From: Rickettsiales bacterium TMED211
GTDB taxonomy: Bacteria; Pseudomonadota; Alphaproteobacteria; TMED127
Length of the DNA: 7,665 nucleotides
Direction of reading: 5' to 3'
Assembly: GCA_002169685.1 (NCBI GenBank)
Contig: NHJI01000047.1
Location: 3,683 to 11,347, forward strand
Position numbers and translations under genes: made by a program. The notes below the pieces were generated by a model. It was not told the DNA's origin. It did no database searches and was given only the letters and a program-made list of their open reading frames with translations. Below, piece after piece: positions 1-7,023 of the stretch (positions are counted from its first letter, which is position 1; every line of letters begins with the position of its first letter).

Positions 1-104
1 TTGCTATAAAAAATGACGGTTTTGAATTAATGAACTTTTTGCCTAGTTTCATAGCTTTAGCCGTTGGTCTTAGAATTATAATAAGAAACGCAAAGAATAT
101 TTAA
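1..104 (+). CDS. lptF: LptF-like LPS export permease, C-terminal end only (partial)
   Basis: An open frame enters from the left edge (first full codon at position 3) and runs 33 codons to TAA at 102-104. The visible tail has a hydrophobic segment, LPSFIALAVGL, followed by a short basic end (RIIIRNAKN). This resembles the last transmembrane helix and cytoplasmic tail of YjgP/YjgQ-family permeases. LptF pairs with LptG in the inner-membrane LptB2FG transporter that extracts lipopolysaccharide. The LptF identity rests mainly on position: in alphaproteobacteria lptF normally sits directly before lptG and lptD. The stop overlaps the next ATG by one base (TAATG), which suggests translational coupling. 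Too little is present to check any functional residue. Confidence 0.65.
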   Translation, partial: AIKNDGFELMNFLPSFIALAVGLRIIIRNAKNI

Positions 105-1195
105 TGATTAAACCATTTTTAATTTTAAACTATCTAATTAAGCAGAACCTTTATGCGATTTTTATTATTTCTTTTTTTTGTTGCTTTCTATTTCTTACTA
201 TAGATTTGATTGAACTCTTAAGAAGAAGTTCTTCAAAAGAAATTCCATTTGATATCATTTTTAAAATTGCCTTACTCCACTTACCTTCTCTTTTTCCAAT
301 TATCTTGCCAACAATCTTTTTATTAAGTTCTATGCAAACATTTATGAGACTTAATAAAAATAGTGAATTAAGTGTTATGAGAGCCTCGGGCATTTCAATA
401 TGGATTTTTATGTTACCCTCTGTTTTAAATTGTATCATCATTTCTATTCTCTATATTACGTTTTTTAATCCCCTATTTAGTCAAATGAATGTAAAGTTTA
501 AATCTTTTGAAAGCCAATATTTTAAAGGTAGTACTGGTTTACATATTATTTCTCCAACCGGTTTGTGGTTAAGGGAAATTGAAGATAAGAAAGAATATGT
601 CATTAATGCTTCACATTATTCAACTTTAGATAGTACACTTCAAAATGTTATAATCTTTGAGTTTGGTGAAGAAGAAAAATTCTTGAGAAGAATTGATGCT
701 TCTGAAGTAAAAATGTCAGACGATCATTGGGATTTATCAAATGTTTCAGTGGTAAAAATCAATCAAACTCCAGAATCTTATATAAATATGAGAATGAAAT
801 TTAATTTAAGTATAAAAAAAATTGAGCAGAACTTTCGCTCTGCTGATACAATCAGTTTTTGGAAACTTCCAGATTATATTCAAAACCTAGAGAAGTCTGG
901 TTTTACAGCTAGAAAACATAAAGTATATTTCCATTATTTGCTTTCATTTCCTTTTATATTAATTGCAATGGTATTACTCGGATGTTCCCTTTCAATAAGA
1001 AAGTCTAGAAATAAAAATCAGTTTATAAATATATTTATCGGAATTATCTTAGGGATTATTTTTCATTTTTCTACGGATGTATTAAGAACCATTGGTATGA
1101 GTGGGACACTACCAATATTTTTTGCGACATATGGAGTGCCATTGATTTCAATTTTCTTTTTACTTGGTATACTTATTCATACAGAAGATGGTTAA
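104..1195 (+). CDS. lptG: LPS export ABC transporter permease LptG
   Basis: This is a 363-residue inner-membrane protein of the YjgP/YjgQ family, about the usual length. Three hydrophobic segments (about residues 16-36, 52-78 and 98-121) are followed by a soluble region (about 122-265) that fits the periplasmic beta-jellyroll. Three more segments follow (about 275-297, 306-322 and 333-358). The cytoplasmic stretch SELSVMRASGIS (88-98) matches the family's conserved coupling segment that faces the LptB ATPase, and the last helix pair carries a GMSGTLP motif. With LptF and LptB it would extract LPS from the inner membrane and pass it to the LptC/LptA bridge. The ATG at 104 overlaps the preceding stop by one base and no clear Shine-Dalgarno sequence precedes it, so coupling is likely. 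LptG rather than LptF is inferred from its place as second permease, directly before lptD. Confidence 0.9.
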   Translation: MIKPFLILNYLIKQNLYAIFIISFFCCFLFLTIDLIELLRRSSSKEIPFDIIFKIALLHLPSLFPIILPTIFLLSSMQTFMRLNKNSELSVMRASGISIWIFMLPSVLNCIIISILYITFFNPLFSQMNVKFKSFESQYFKGSTGLHIISPTGLWLREIEDKKEYVINASHYSTLDSTLQNVIIFEFGEEEKFLRRIDASEVKMSDDHWDLSNVSVVKINQTPESYINMRMKFNLSIKKIEQNFRSADTISFWKLPDYIQNLEKSGFTARKHKVYFHYLLSFPFILIAMVLLGCSLSIRKSRNKNQFINIFIGIILGIIFHFSTDVLRTIGMSGTLPIFFATYGVPLISIFFLLGILIHTEDG

Positions 1196-3368
1196 ATTTA
1201 TAATCCTTATATTAATTTCTTTATACACAAATGAAGGCTATGCAATTGATAATGATGAACTTGAAATAAGTGCAGATCAATTCACTTATGACAAAGAGAA
1301 TAAAAGAATTTTTGCAACTGGAAATGTTGAGTTAGTTGACGAAAATTTTAAAGTTTTTGCAAAAAAAATTTTTTTCAATACAGAAAAAAAATTATTTTCA
1401 GCAAAAGAGGATGTAAAAGTGTTTTATTCAGATGGCTCTAAATTAAGAACAGAAGGATTTGTAGCGGATAATAGTTTAGAGAATGCCAGCTTTTCCAGGA
1501 GTTATTTATATTTACCTAATGAAACAGAAGATATTCTTTTCGACGATGTAAAAAGGTATTCAAGAATAGCATCAAATAAAATTGAAAGAAGGACAAAATA
1601 TTGGGAAGTATTCAGAAATGCAGTATTTACGGCATGTGATATTTGTTATGATGAAAAAAAAAAAAAATATAATGAACCTTTGATTCAATTAAAATCAAAA
1701 AAAGTAGTTCATGATAAAAAAAATTTATCAATGAACTATTATGATTCTTATTTAGAGGTATCAGGGAAACCCGTTTTTTATCTACCCTACTTTTCTCATG
1801 CTTCTCCTCAAGTTAGAAGGAAATCTGGTTTTTTAGCACCTAAATATAAAATAAATCAATATTTAGGAAATTCTGTTGATATTCCATATTATGTAACATT
1901 TGATGAATTTCATGATGTAACTTTTATTCCAAAGATTAATACTAAACAAGCACCTGTGGCTTATATTGAACACAGGAAAAATTTCAAAAATGGTGAGATT
2001 TTATCAGAGTTAAGTGGTACGATTTCTGATCAGAATGTATTCCTCAAAAAAAAAGATAAGCCCAGAGGACATATAAGATCAAATGGTCGATTTGATTTAA
2101 ATGAAAACTGGAAACTAAGTTATGGACTAAATAGAACTTCGGATAAGAACTATCTAAATAGTTATAGCTATAAATATGAGAATACTCTGGACAATAATAT
2201 TATACTGGAAGGTTTCAGAAACAAAAACTTTTACAGTGTTGAAGGTCATGCTTTTCAAGAGCTTCGAACAGATTTTGATCAAAAAAAAGCACCAAAGATA
2301 AGTCCAAGAATCTTATCTTTTTTTAATTCCACTAACGAAATAAGAAAAATAAACTATAGTACAAATCTTGAACTACTAACTCTTACAAGAGCTGTGGGTA
2401 CGGATATGAGTAAATTTTTTATAATACAAAATATTGAATATCCTTTTTTAACTGATGATGGTTCACTAATGAAAATTGGAACTCATTTTAATGCAGGATT
2501 CTATAGAATCAAAAACTATGATGACCCATTATCCGGTACCCAAAAAAGCAAATATTACAAAGGAAAGTTCTATCCACAAATGACTTTCGAACTTTCTAAA
2601 CCTTTATATAAAAGAAATAAAATCTCTAAACAAATTTTCGAACCTAAACTTTTATTAGTGGCAGGGGCAAATGATGGCAATGATATGCATATTCCAAATG
2701 AAGATAGTAGAAGTTATGATCTTGATTTTAGTGACTTATTTGCTAGAAACAGACTTTCTGGTAATGACAGATTAGATAATGGATCAAGAGTTGATTATGG
2801 GTTTTCTTATCTAAATCAAAATATTAAGACTTCCTCTGTAACTAATATATCCATTGGTCACAGCTACAGACTTAAAAGAGATGTATATCAACCAACAAAC
2901 AGTGGAACAAATAACCACTATTCAAATATAGTTAGTTTTATTAAAGTAAAACCAACAGATGGCTTTAATATTAAATCTGAATTTTCAATAAATAGTAGTG
3001 ACTTTTCTTTTGCGCAATCAATAAGTAATATTTCGATAAATAATAAAAAAAATAATGTTAGTGCGAGTCATCTGTATTCTAAACCTACCTCAGGTTTAGA
3101 GGCCACATCACAAGAGAAAAGAAACCAACTTTCCTTGAATTATCAATATAAATTCAATAATTACTGGAAATCCTTGAACTCTTCCACTTTTGATTTAGTA
3201 GGTGATTTGAAATTTTTAAATTGGAGCTCAAAGCTAAAGTATGAGGATGAGTGTTTTGGATTTTCTTTTTCTTGGAACAGACAGTATACATATAATTCCG
3301 AAAATCCAACTTCTAATTCCTTTATGTTTTTATTTAGTATAAAACAGATAATGGAGAATAACATTTGA
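1188..3368 (+). CDS. lptD: LPS-assembly outer-membrane protein LptD
   Basis: LptD (Imp/OstA) is the outer-membrane barrel that, plugged by LptE, inserts LPS into the outer leaflet. I start it at ATG 1188 (726 residues), which gives a clean signal peptide: MVK, a hydrophobic core, then likely cleavage after GYA at residue 19. A TTG at 1164 would add eight residues in front of it. Residues about 25-125 form the LptA-like (OstA) jellyroll (LEISADQFTYD, FATGNVELV). The conserved centre has TACDIC (148-153), PVFYLPYFSH (195-204) and VRRKSGFLAP (209-218). The rest is beta-barrel, including the family motif NRLSGNDRLDNGSRVDYG (521-538) and a C-terminal DEC (687-689). Only three cysteines are present: 150, 153 and 689. 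A run of 14 adenines follows the CxxC. The gene overlaps lptG by 8 bases. No LptE gene is visible in the window. Confidence 0.93.
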   Translation: MVKFIILILISLYTNEGYAIDNDELEISADQFTYDKENKRIFATGNVELVDENFKVFAKKIFFNTEKKLFSAKEDVKVFYSDGSKLRTEGFVADNSLENASFSRSYLYLPNETEDILFDDVKRYSRIASNKIERRTKYWEVFRNAVFTACDICYDEKKKKYNEPLIQLKSKKVVHDKKNLSMNYYDSYLEVSGKPVFYLPYFSHASPQVRRKSGFLAPKYKINQYLGNSVDIPYYVTFDEFHDVTFIPKINTKQAPVAYIEHRKNFKNGEILSELSGTISDQNVFLKKKDKPRGHIRSNGRFDLNENWKLSYGLNRTSDKNYLNSYSYKYENTLDNNIILEGFRNKNFYSVEGHAFQELRTDFDQKKAPKISPRILSFFNSTNEIRKINYSTNLELLTLTRAVGTDMSKFFIIQNIEYPFLTDDGSLMKIGTHFNAGFYRIKNYDDPLSGTQKSKYYKGKFYPQMTFELSKPLYKRNKISKQIFEPKLLLVAGANDGNDMHIPNEDSRSYDLDFSDLFARNRLSGNDRLDNGSRVDYGFSYLNQNIKTSSVTNISIGHSYRLKRDVYQPTNSGTNNHYSNIVSFIKVKPTDGFNIKSEFSINSSDFSFAQSISNISINNKKNNVSASHLYSKPTSGLEATSQEKRNQLSLNYQYKFNNYWKSLNSSTFDLVGDLKFLNWSSKLKYEDECFGFSFSWNRQYTYNSENPTSNSFMFLFSIKQIMENNI
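1654..1667 (+). repeat. A14 homopolymer inside lptD
   Basis: Fourteen consecutive adenines lie in frame within lptD. They complete a Glu codon and encode four Lys (residues 157-160), just after the conserved CxxC. It is the longest homopolymer I see in the window; the next longest is an A10 at 5057-5066 in pdxA. Tracts of this length are prone to replication and RNA-polymerase slippage, and a one-base change here would truncate LptD. Confidence 0.95.
3353..3356 (+). promoter_or_regulatory. Possible weak Shine-Dalgarno for surA
   Basis: GGAG lies within the end of lptD, 11 bases before the ATG at 3368 and 8 bases before an in-frame TTG at 3365. The spacing fits the TTG slightly better, but the two starts differ by one residue and ATG is the more usual codon. 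This is one of the few purine-rich SD-like sites in the + strand series. Confidence 0.35.
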
Positions 3369-4597
3369 TGAAGACAATATTTGAAATAAGACTAGTAATA
3401 ACTTTTTTAATTCTGATTTCTACATTAGATTATAAAGCTGTTTCTTCTCAAGAAAACTTTGAAAGTATTCTCGGGACCATTGATATCGAACCTATAACTT
3501 CATATGACCTCAGCCAGAGAATCAAAATATTATTAAAGTCTTTAGATTTAGAAGATAATGTCCAAAATAGAGATAATATAAGAAAAAGAACGATTGATTT
3601 ATTAATAGAAGAGAAAATTAAAATGCTTGAATCTAAGAAAGAGGAGATAACTGTCACTAAACCAGAAGTCGAAGACCTTTTAAGTAAAATTTTTAATTTT
3701 CCCTTAACAGAAATAGAAAGTTTTAAAAAATTCCTAAAAAATGATGGTATTGACTATGATATTCTTTTTGAACAAATAAAAACTGAAATCAAATGGAAAA
3801 AAACAATAAATAAAAAGTTTTCTGGATTAATTTTTCCTAACCCAGAAAAAGTTCAAGAAATAATAGAAGAGTATAAAAAAAAGAGGGGTTCCAAACAATA
3901 TAATTTCTCTGAAATCGTAATACAAAAGAAAGATAAAAGTTGGGCAGACATAGAAAAAATTATAAAAAAAGTATATCAAATATTAGAACAAAGTTCTAAT
4001 TTTCAGAATGTAGCTTTAAAGTTCTCTGAATCATCTTCAAGTTTAAATGGTGGCAATTTAGGCTGGGTCTCAGAAAAACAAATTGATAATGAAACCAAAG
4101 TAGAATTGGCAAAACTTGACAAAGGTGCTTTTTCAAATATTTTTAAAATTAAAAATGGATATAAGATTGTGAAACTTAATAATATTGGAATAATTGGAGA
4201 AAGAAATGATAAAACTTTTTCTCTAGTTAAAGTTTCCGGAAATAATAATGTAATTAATAAGTTAAATAAGGCTATAGTCAACTGTGATTCAAATTATAAT
4301 GAAATTGAAAGAGAAGGTGTTGAGTTTGATCTAATAGATAATGTTAAGTTTAATGATCTTTCAAAAGAGATCACTGATGAATTGAAAAATAAAAAAGTTG
4401 GGGAAACTACGAAAATAATTGATCAGGGTAGTAAATCAATTTTTCTATTAATATGCGAAATCAAGGGTGGAGAGCTGGCTGAGCTTGATCCAGATGTGGT
4501 TGAAGAAAAACTCTATAAGGAAAAACTTAACCTTATGGCAAGAACTTTCTTAATTAAACTAAAGAAAAAAGCTAATATAAACTTATCAATAAATTAA
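3368..4597 (+). CDS. surA: SurA-type periplasmic chaperone / peptidyl-prolyl isomerase
   Basis: This 409-residue secreted protein matches the alphaproteobacterial SurA-like family. SurA escorts unfolded outer-membrane proteins, including LptD, across the periplasm to the BAM complex. An N-terminal hydrophobic segment (about residues 8-20) with probable cleavage near SS/QE (27-28) acts as signal peptide. The helical SurA N-terminal chaperone domain follows (about 30-170). One recognisable parvulin/rotamase domain lies at about 176-270, with FSEIVIQ, FSESSSSLNGGNLGWVSE and the closing GYKIVKL strand. The remaining region (about 282-409) keeps family features: FSLVKVSG, a single Cys at 306, a GETTKII-type strand and a long basic C-terminal helix. 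E. coli SurA has two clear parvulin domains; here the second is degenerate or replaced. The ATG at 3368 overlaps the lptD stop by one base (TGATG). Confidence 0.85.
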   Translation: MKTIFEIRLVITFLILISTLDYKAVSSQENFESILGTIDIEPITSYDLSQRIKILLKSLDLEDNVQNRDNIRKRTIDLLIEEKIKMLESKKEEITVTKPEVEDLLSKIFNFPLTEIESFKKFLKNDGIDYDILFEQIKTEIKWKKTINKKFSGLIFPNPEKVQEIIEEYKKKRGSKQYNFSEIVIQKKDKSWADIEKIIKKVYQILEQSSNFQNVALKFSESSSSLNGGNLGWVSEKQIDNETKVELAKLDKGAFSNIFKIKNGYKIVKLNNIGIIGERNDKTFSLVKVSGNNNVINKLNKAIVNCDSNYNEIEREGVEFDLIDNVKFNDLSKEITDELKNKKVGETTKIIDQGSKSIFLLICEIKGGELAELDPDVVEEKLYKEKLNLMARTFLIKLKKKANINLSIN

Positions 4598-5637
4598 TGA
4601 TTAAAAGCTTCAACGAAAAACCAATTGTTATTACAATGGGTGATCCATCAGGTATTTCTGGTGAGGTTATATTGAAAAGTTGGTTGCAAAAAGATAAAGA
4701 GTTTATTCCAAATTTTTTTTCAATTGATAGTCCAGAGCGATTAAATAATATTTCAGATCTTTTTAAATTAAATGTCCCAATTAAAGAAATTAGTAACCCA
4801 ATGGAAGTGGAACATTATTTTCCAAAATTCCTTCCAGTTTTAAGTCTAAATAATAAAATTAAATCTAAGCTCGGAAGGCCAGAAATTAAAAACAATAAAC
4901 ATATAATACAATCCATAGAAAGAGGGGTTGATTTAGCATTAAACAAAGAAGTAAAAGCAATAGTCACAAGTCCAATAAGTAAAAGTATTTTACTTGAAAC
5001 TGGATTTAAATATTTTGGACAAACAGAATTTATTTCAGAAATAACTTCTAAAAAAGAAAAAAAAAAGTTTGAAGAAATAATGATTCTCACAACTACTAAA
5101 CCAGAAGATATGGGAGTTGATTTGAGAGTAGGTTTAATAACGACACACATTCCACTTTCAGAGGTTTCAAAGGCATTATATACTGATAAAATAGTTATTA
5201 AAATCAAAAGCTTTATACAATCACTTGAAAAACTTTGGAATATATCAAGACCAAATATTGCTGTTTGCGGTTTAAACCCTCACTCAGGAGAGAGTGGTAA
5301 AATTGGAACAGAAGAAGAAAAAATAATCCTGCCTGCCATACAAAAATTAAAAACTAAAAACTATAACGTCTTTGGACCTTTAAGTGCAGATACATGCTTC
5401 TCAAAAAACAAGAGACAAAGTTATGATGGATTTATTTGTATTTATCATGATCAGGGTCTAATTCCAGTCAAAACTCTTGATTTTTTTAACTCTGTAAATG
5501 TTACTGGAGGAATCCCAATTATACGAACATCACCAGATCACGGTCCTGCTTTTGATATTGCAGAACTTAACCAAGCTAGCAATAAAAGTCTTATAGCATC
5601 AATAAAGTTAGCAGAAAGTTTAAGTAGTGCTACCTAG
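4597..5637 (+). CDS. pdxA: 4-hydroxythreonine-4-phosphate dehydrogenase PdxA
   Basis: PdxA oxidises 4-phosphohydroxy-L-threonine with NAD(P)+; the product condenses with deoxyxylulose phosphate on PdxJ to give pyridoxine 5'-phosphate. At 346 residues it is slightly longer than the E. coli enzyme. The three metal-binding histidines are evident: H184 (TTHIPL), H229 (LNPHSGE) and H284 (YHDQGL). Also present are the N-terminal GDPSGISGE (15-23), VTSPISK (123-129) and IRTSPDHGPAFDIA (309-322). Two conserved spots differ from the E. coli pattern: GDPxGIGPE reads GDPSGISGE, and the substrate-contacting GHTE reads GQTE (Q142). All catalytic histidines remain, so the gene is probably functional. The ATG overlaps the surA stop by one base (TAATG), and the stop abuts the rsmA ATG exactly. 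pdxJ is not in the window. Confidence 0.95.
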   Translation: MIKSFNEKPIVITMGDPSGISGEVILKSWLQKDKEFIPNFFSIDSPERLNNISDLFKLNVPIKEISNPMEVEHYFPKFLPVLSLNNKIKSKLGRPEIKNNKHIIQSIERGVDLALNKEVKAIVTSPISKSILLETGFKYFGQTEFISEITSKKEKKKFEEIMILTTTKPEDMGVDLRVGLITTHIPLSEVSKALYTDKIVIKIKSFIQSLEKLWNISRPNIAVCGLNPHSGESGKIGTEEEKIILPAIQKLKTKNYNVFGPLSADTCFSKNKRQSYDGFICIYHDQGLIPVKTLDFFNSVNVTGGIPIIRTSPDHGPAFDIAELNQASNKSLIASIKLAESLSSAT

Positions 5638-6411
5638 ATGAAGTTTCAAATCAAAAAAAAGTATGGTCAACATTTTTTAAATGAAAAAAGCATAATTGAT
5701 AAGATAATAGATATACAAAAAATTAAAGATAATGATATTATTGAGATTGGTCCAGGTTTTGGTTCTTTAACAAATGCGATAATAGAAAAAAAACCAAATT
5801 CTTTATTAATAATTGAAAAAGACTCATCTCTCAAAGAACACTTAGAAAACATTAAAAAAAGTAAATTTAAAAAATTAGATTTACTTTTTGGTGATGCATT
5901 AAATTTAAATCTAAAAGAAATATCTAACTCAAAAAAAGTTTTTTTGATTGCAAACTTACCATATAATATTGCAACAACATTAATAATTAATTGGATTAAA
6001 TATATAAATTTTTTTTGTTGTATTACAGTTATGGTACAAAAAGAAGTTGCTGATAGACTAATAGCAAAAGTTTCTACAAAACCATATGGAAGATTATCTG
6101 TACTAATGCAGCTTCATTGTAAATTAGAAAAAAAATTTGATGTTGAGCCAGAGAATTTTTCTCCTCCTCCAAAAGTTGTTTCATCAGTTATTAAAATCAC
6201 CCCCACTAAAAATATTAATCTTAATTACGACAAGATAGACCAACTATTGAAAGACTCTTTTTTTTCTAGAAGAAAGATGATTAAAAATAATCTTTTAAAA
6301 AAATACCATAATATAGAAAAAATATTTATGGAAAATAATTTAGATATAAGTAAACGTGCACAGGATATTAGCCCAAAAGATTATCTGAAAATTTCTAAAT
6401 CTTTAAATTAA
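5638..6411 (+). CDS. rsmA: 16S rRNA dimethyladenosine transferase RsmA (KsgA)
   Basis: RsmA uses S-adenosylmethionine to dimethylate two adjacent adenines (A1518 and A1519 in E. coli numbering) in the 3' terminal helix of 16S rRNA during late small-subunit assembly. At 257 residues it is a slightly short member of the family. All hallmarks are visible: N-terminal KKYGQHFL (7-14), SAM motif I EIGPGFGSLT (36-45), the acidic ribose-binding E60, GDAL (85-88), catalytic motif IV NLPYNI (106-111), VQKEVADRL (133-141), FSPPPKV (174-180), SRRKMIKNNL (210-219) and RAQDIS (240-245). The start ATG directly follows the pdxA TAG with no spacer and no clear Shine-Dalgarno, so translation probably depends on pdxA. 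Its last 9 bases overlap the end of the opposing gmk. Confidence 0.97.
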   Translation: MKFQIKKKYGQHFLNEKSIIDKIIDIQKIKDNDIIEIGPGFGSLTNAIIEKKPNSLLIIEKDSSLKEHLENIKKSKFKKLDLLFGDALNLNLKEISNSKKVFLIANLPYNIATTLIINWIKYINFFCCITVMVQKEVADRLIAKVSTKPYGRLSVLMQLHCKLEKKFDVEPENFSPPPKVVSSVIKITPTKNINLNYDKIDQLLKDSFFSRRKMIKNNLLKKYHNIEKIFMENNLDISKRAQDISPKDYLKISKSLN

Positions 6412-7023
6412 CTTTTCAACAAAATCAAAAATATACTTTTGCCTGGACCTTTTTGACCTTTCAGCCTCGATAATCACTAAAATTTTCTCTAAACATTTAT
6501 TAATATCCTCATTAATTAACACATAATCATACTCTACCCAATGACTAATCTCTGATCTTGCTTTAGACATTCTATTTTCTACAATTTCATCACTATCCTC
6601 TGCCCTTCTTTTCAACCTTTTTTTTAATTCATTCGTGCTAGGAGGAAGAATGAAAATTGATACTAAGTCACTAATTGAATAATCAGATAATTTTTGTGTA
6701 CCTTGCCAATCAATATCAAATAAAATATCTTTCCCCTCGTTTAAATTATTTTCTACAAATTTTTTTGGAGTTCCATAGTGAAAACCAAAGACTTTTGCAG
6801 TTTCAATAAATACATTTTTTTCTTTTTGTTTTATAAATTCTTTTTCATTAGAAAAAAAATAATCTTTTCCTTCAATTTCGCTTTTTCTTTTTGGCCTTGT
6901 TGTCGAAGAAACTGATAAAATTATATTTTTATCACTAGAAACGATTTTTTTGCATAAAGAAGTTTTCCCTGCACCTGATGGTGAAGATAAAACTAACATT
7001 AATCCTTTTCTATCAAATTTCAT
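6403..7023 (-). CDS. gmk: Guanylate kinase Gmk
   Basis: Gmk phosphorylates GMP to GDP with ATP in the cytoplasm, feeding the GTP, dGTP and (p)ppGpp pools. The 206-residue protein has the standard length and order: P-loop SSPSGAGKTS (13-22), the GMP-binding stretch from STTRP (40-44) to KDYFF (53-57) including R43 and Y55, E74 and FHYGTP (81-86) in the GMP lid, and the Walker B-like ILFDIDWQGTQ (100-110). The LID arginines lie around RLKRRAEDSD (136-145), with R151 in NRMSKAR, and the C-terminal EAERSKRSRQ helix follows. The ATG shares an ATGA overlap with the stop of mltG, and an AAGGG Shine-Dalgarno-like site lies 9 bases upstream. In many alphaproteobacteria yicC lies between mltG and gmk; it is absent here. 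The gene ends inside the last codons of rsmA. Confidence 0.97.
   Translation of the reverse strand: MKFDRKGLMLVLSSPSGAGKTSLCKKIVSSDKNIILSVSSTTRPKRKSEIEGKDYFFSNEKEFIKQKEKNVFIETAKVFGFHYGTPKKFVENNLNEGKDILFDIDWQGTQKLSDYSISDLVSIFILPPSTNELKKRLKRRAEDSDEIVENRMSKARSEISHWVEYDYVLINEDINKCLEKILVIIEAERSKRSRQKYIFDFVEKLI

Noticed and set aside
151..441. Antisense open frame of 96 codons opposite lptG
   Set aside because: It lies fully within the well-conserved lptG frame and has no recognisable domain; a by-product of AT-rich coding.
1361..1375. A8T7 tract considered as a bent-DNA or promoter-like element
   Set aside because: It lies inside lptD, encodes Lys-Lys-Ile-Phe-Phe in a conserved jellyroll stretch, and has no nearby -10/-35 pair or downstream start that would use it.
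4003..4281. 92-codon antisense open frame opposite the surA parvulin region
   Set aside because: The opposing frame carries the parvulin motif NGGNLGWVSE, and nothing recognisable is encoded antisense.
4815..5207. 130-codon antisense open frame opposite pdxA, the longest shadow frame
   Set aside because: The + strand frame encodes conserved PdxA motifs over the same bases. The antisense product is a hydrophobic Ile/Leu/Ser-rich string, expected from the complement of Lys/Asn/Glu-rich coding.
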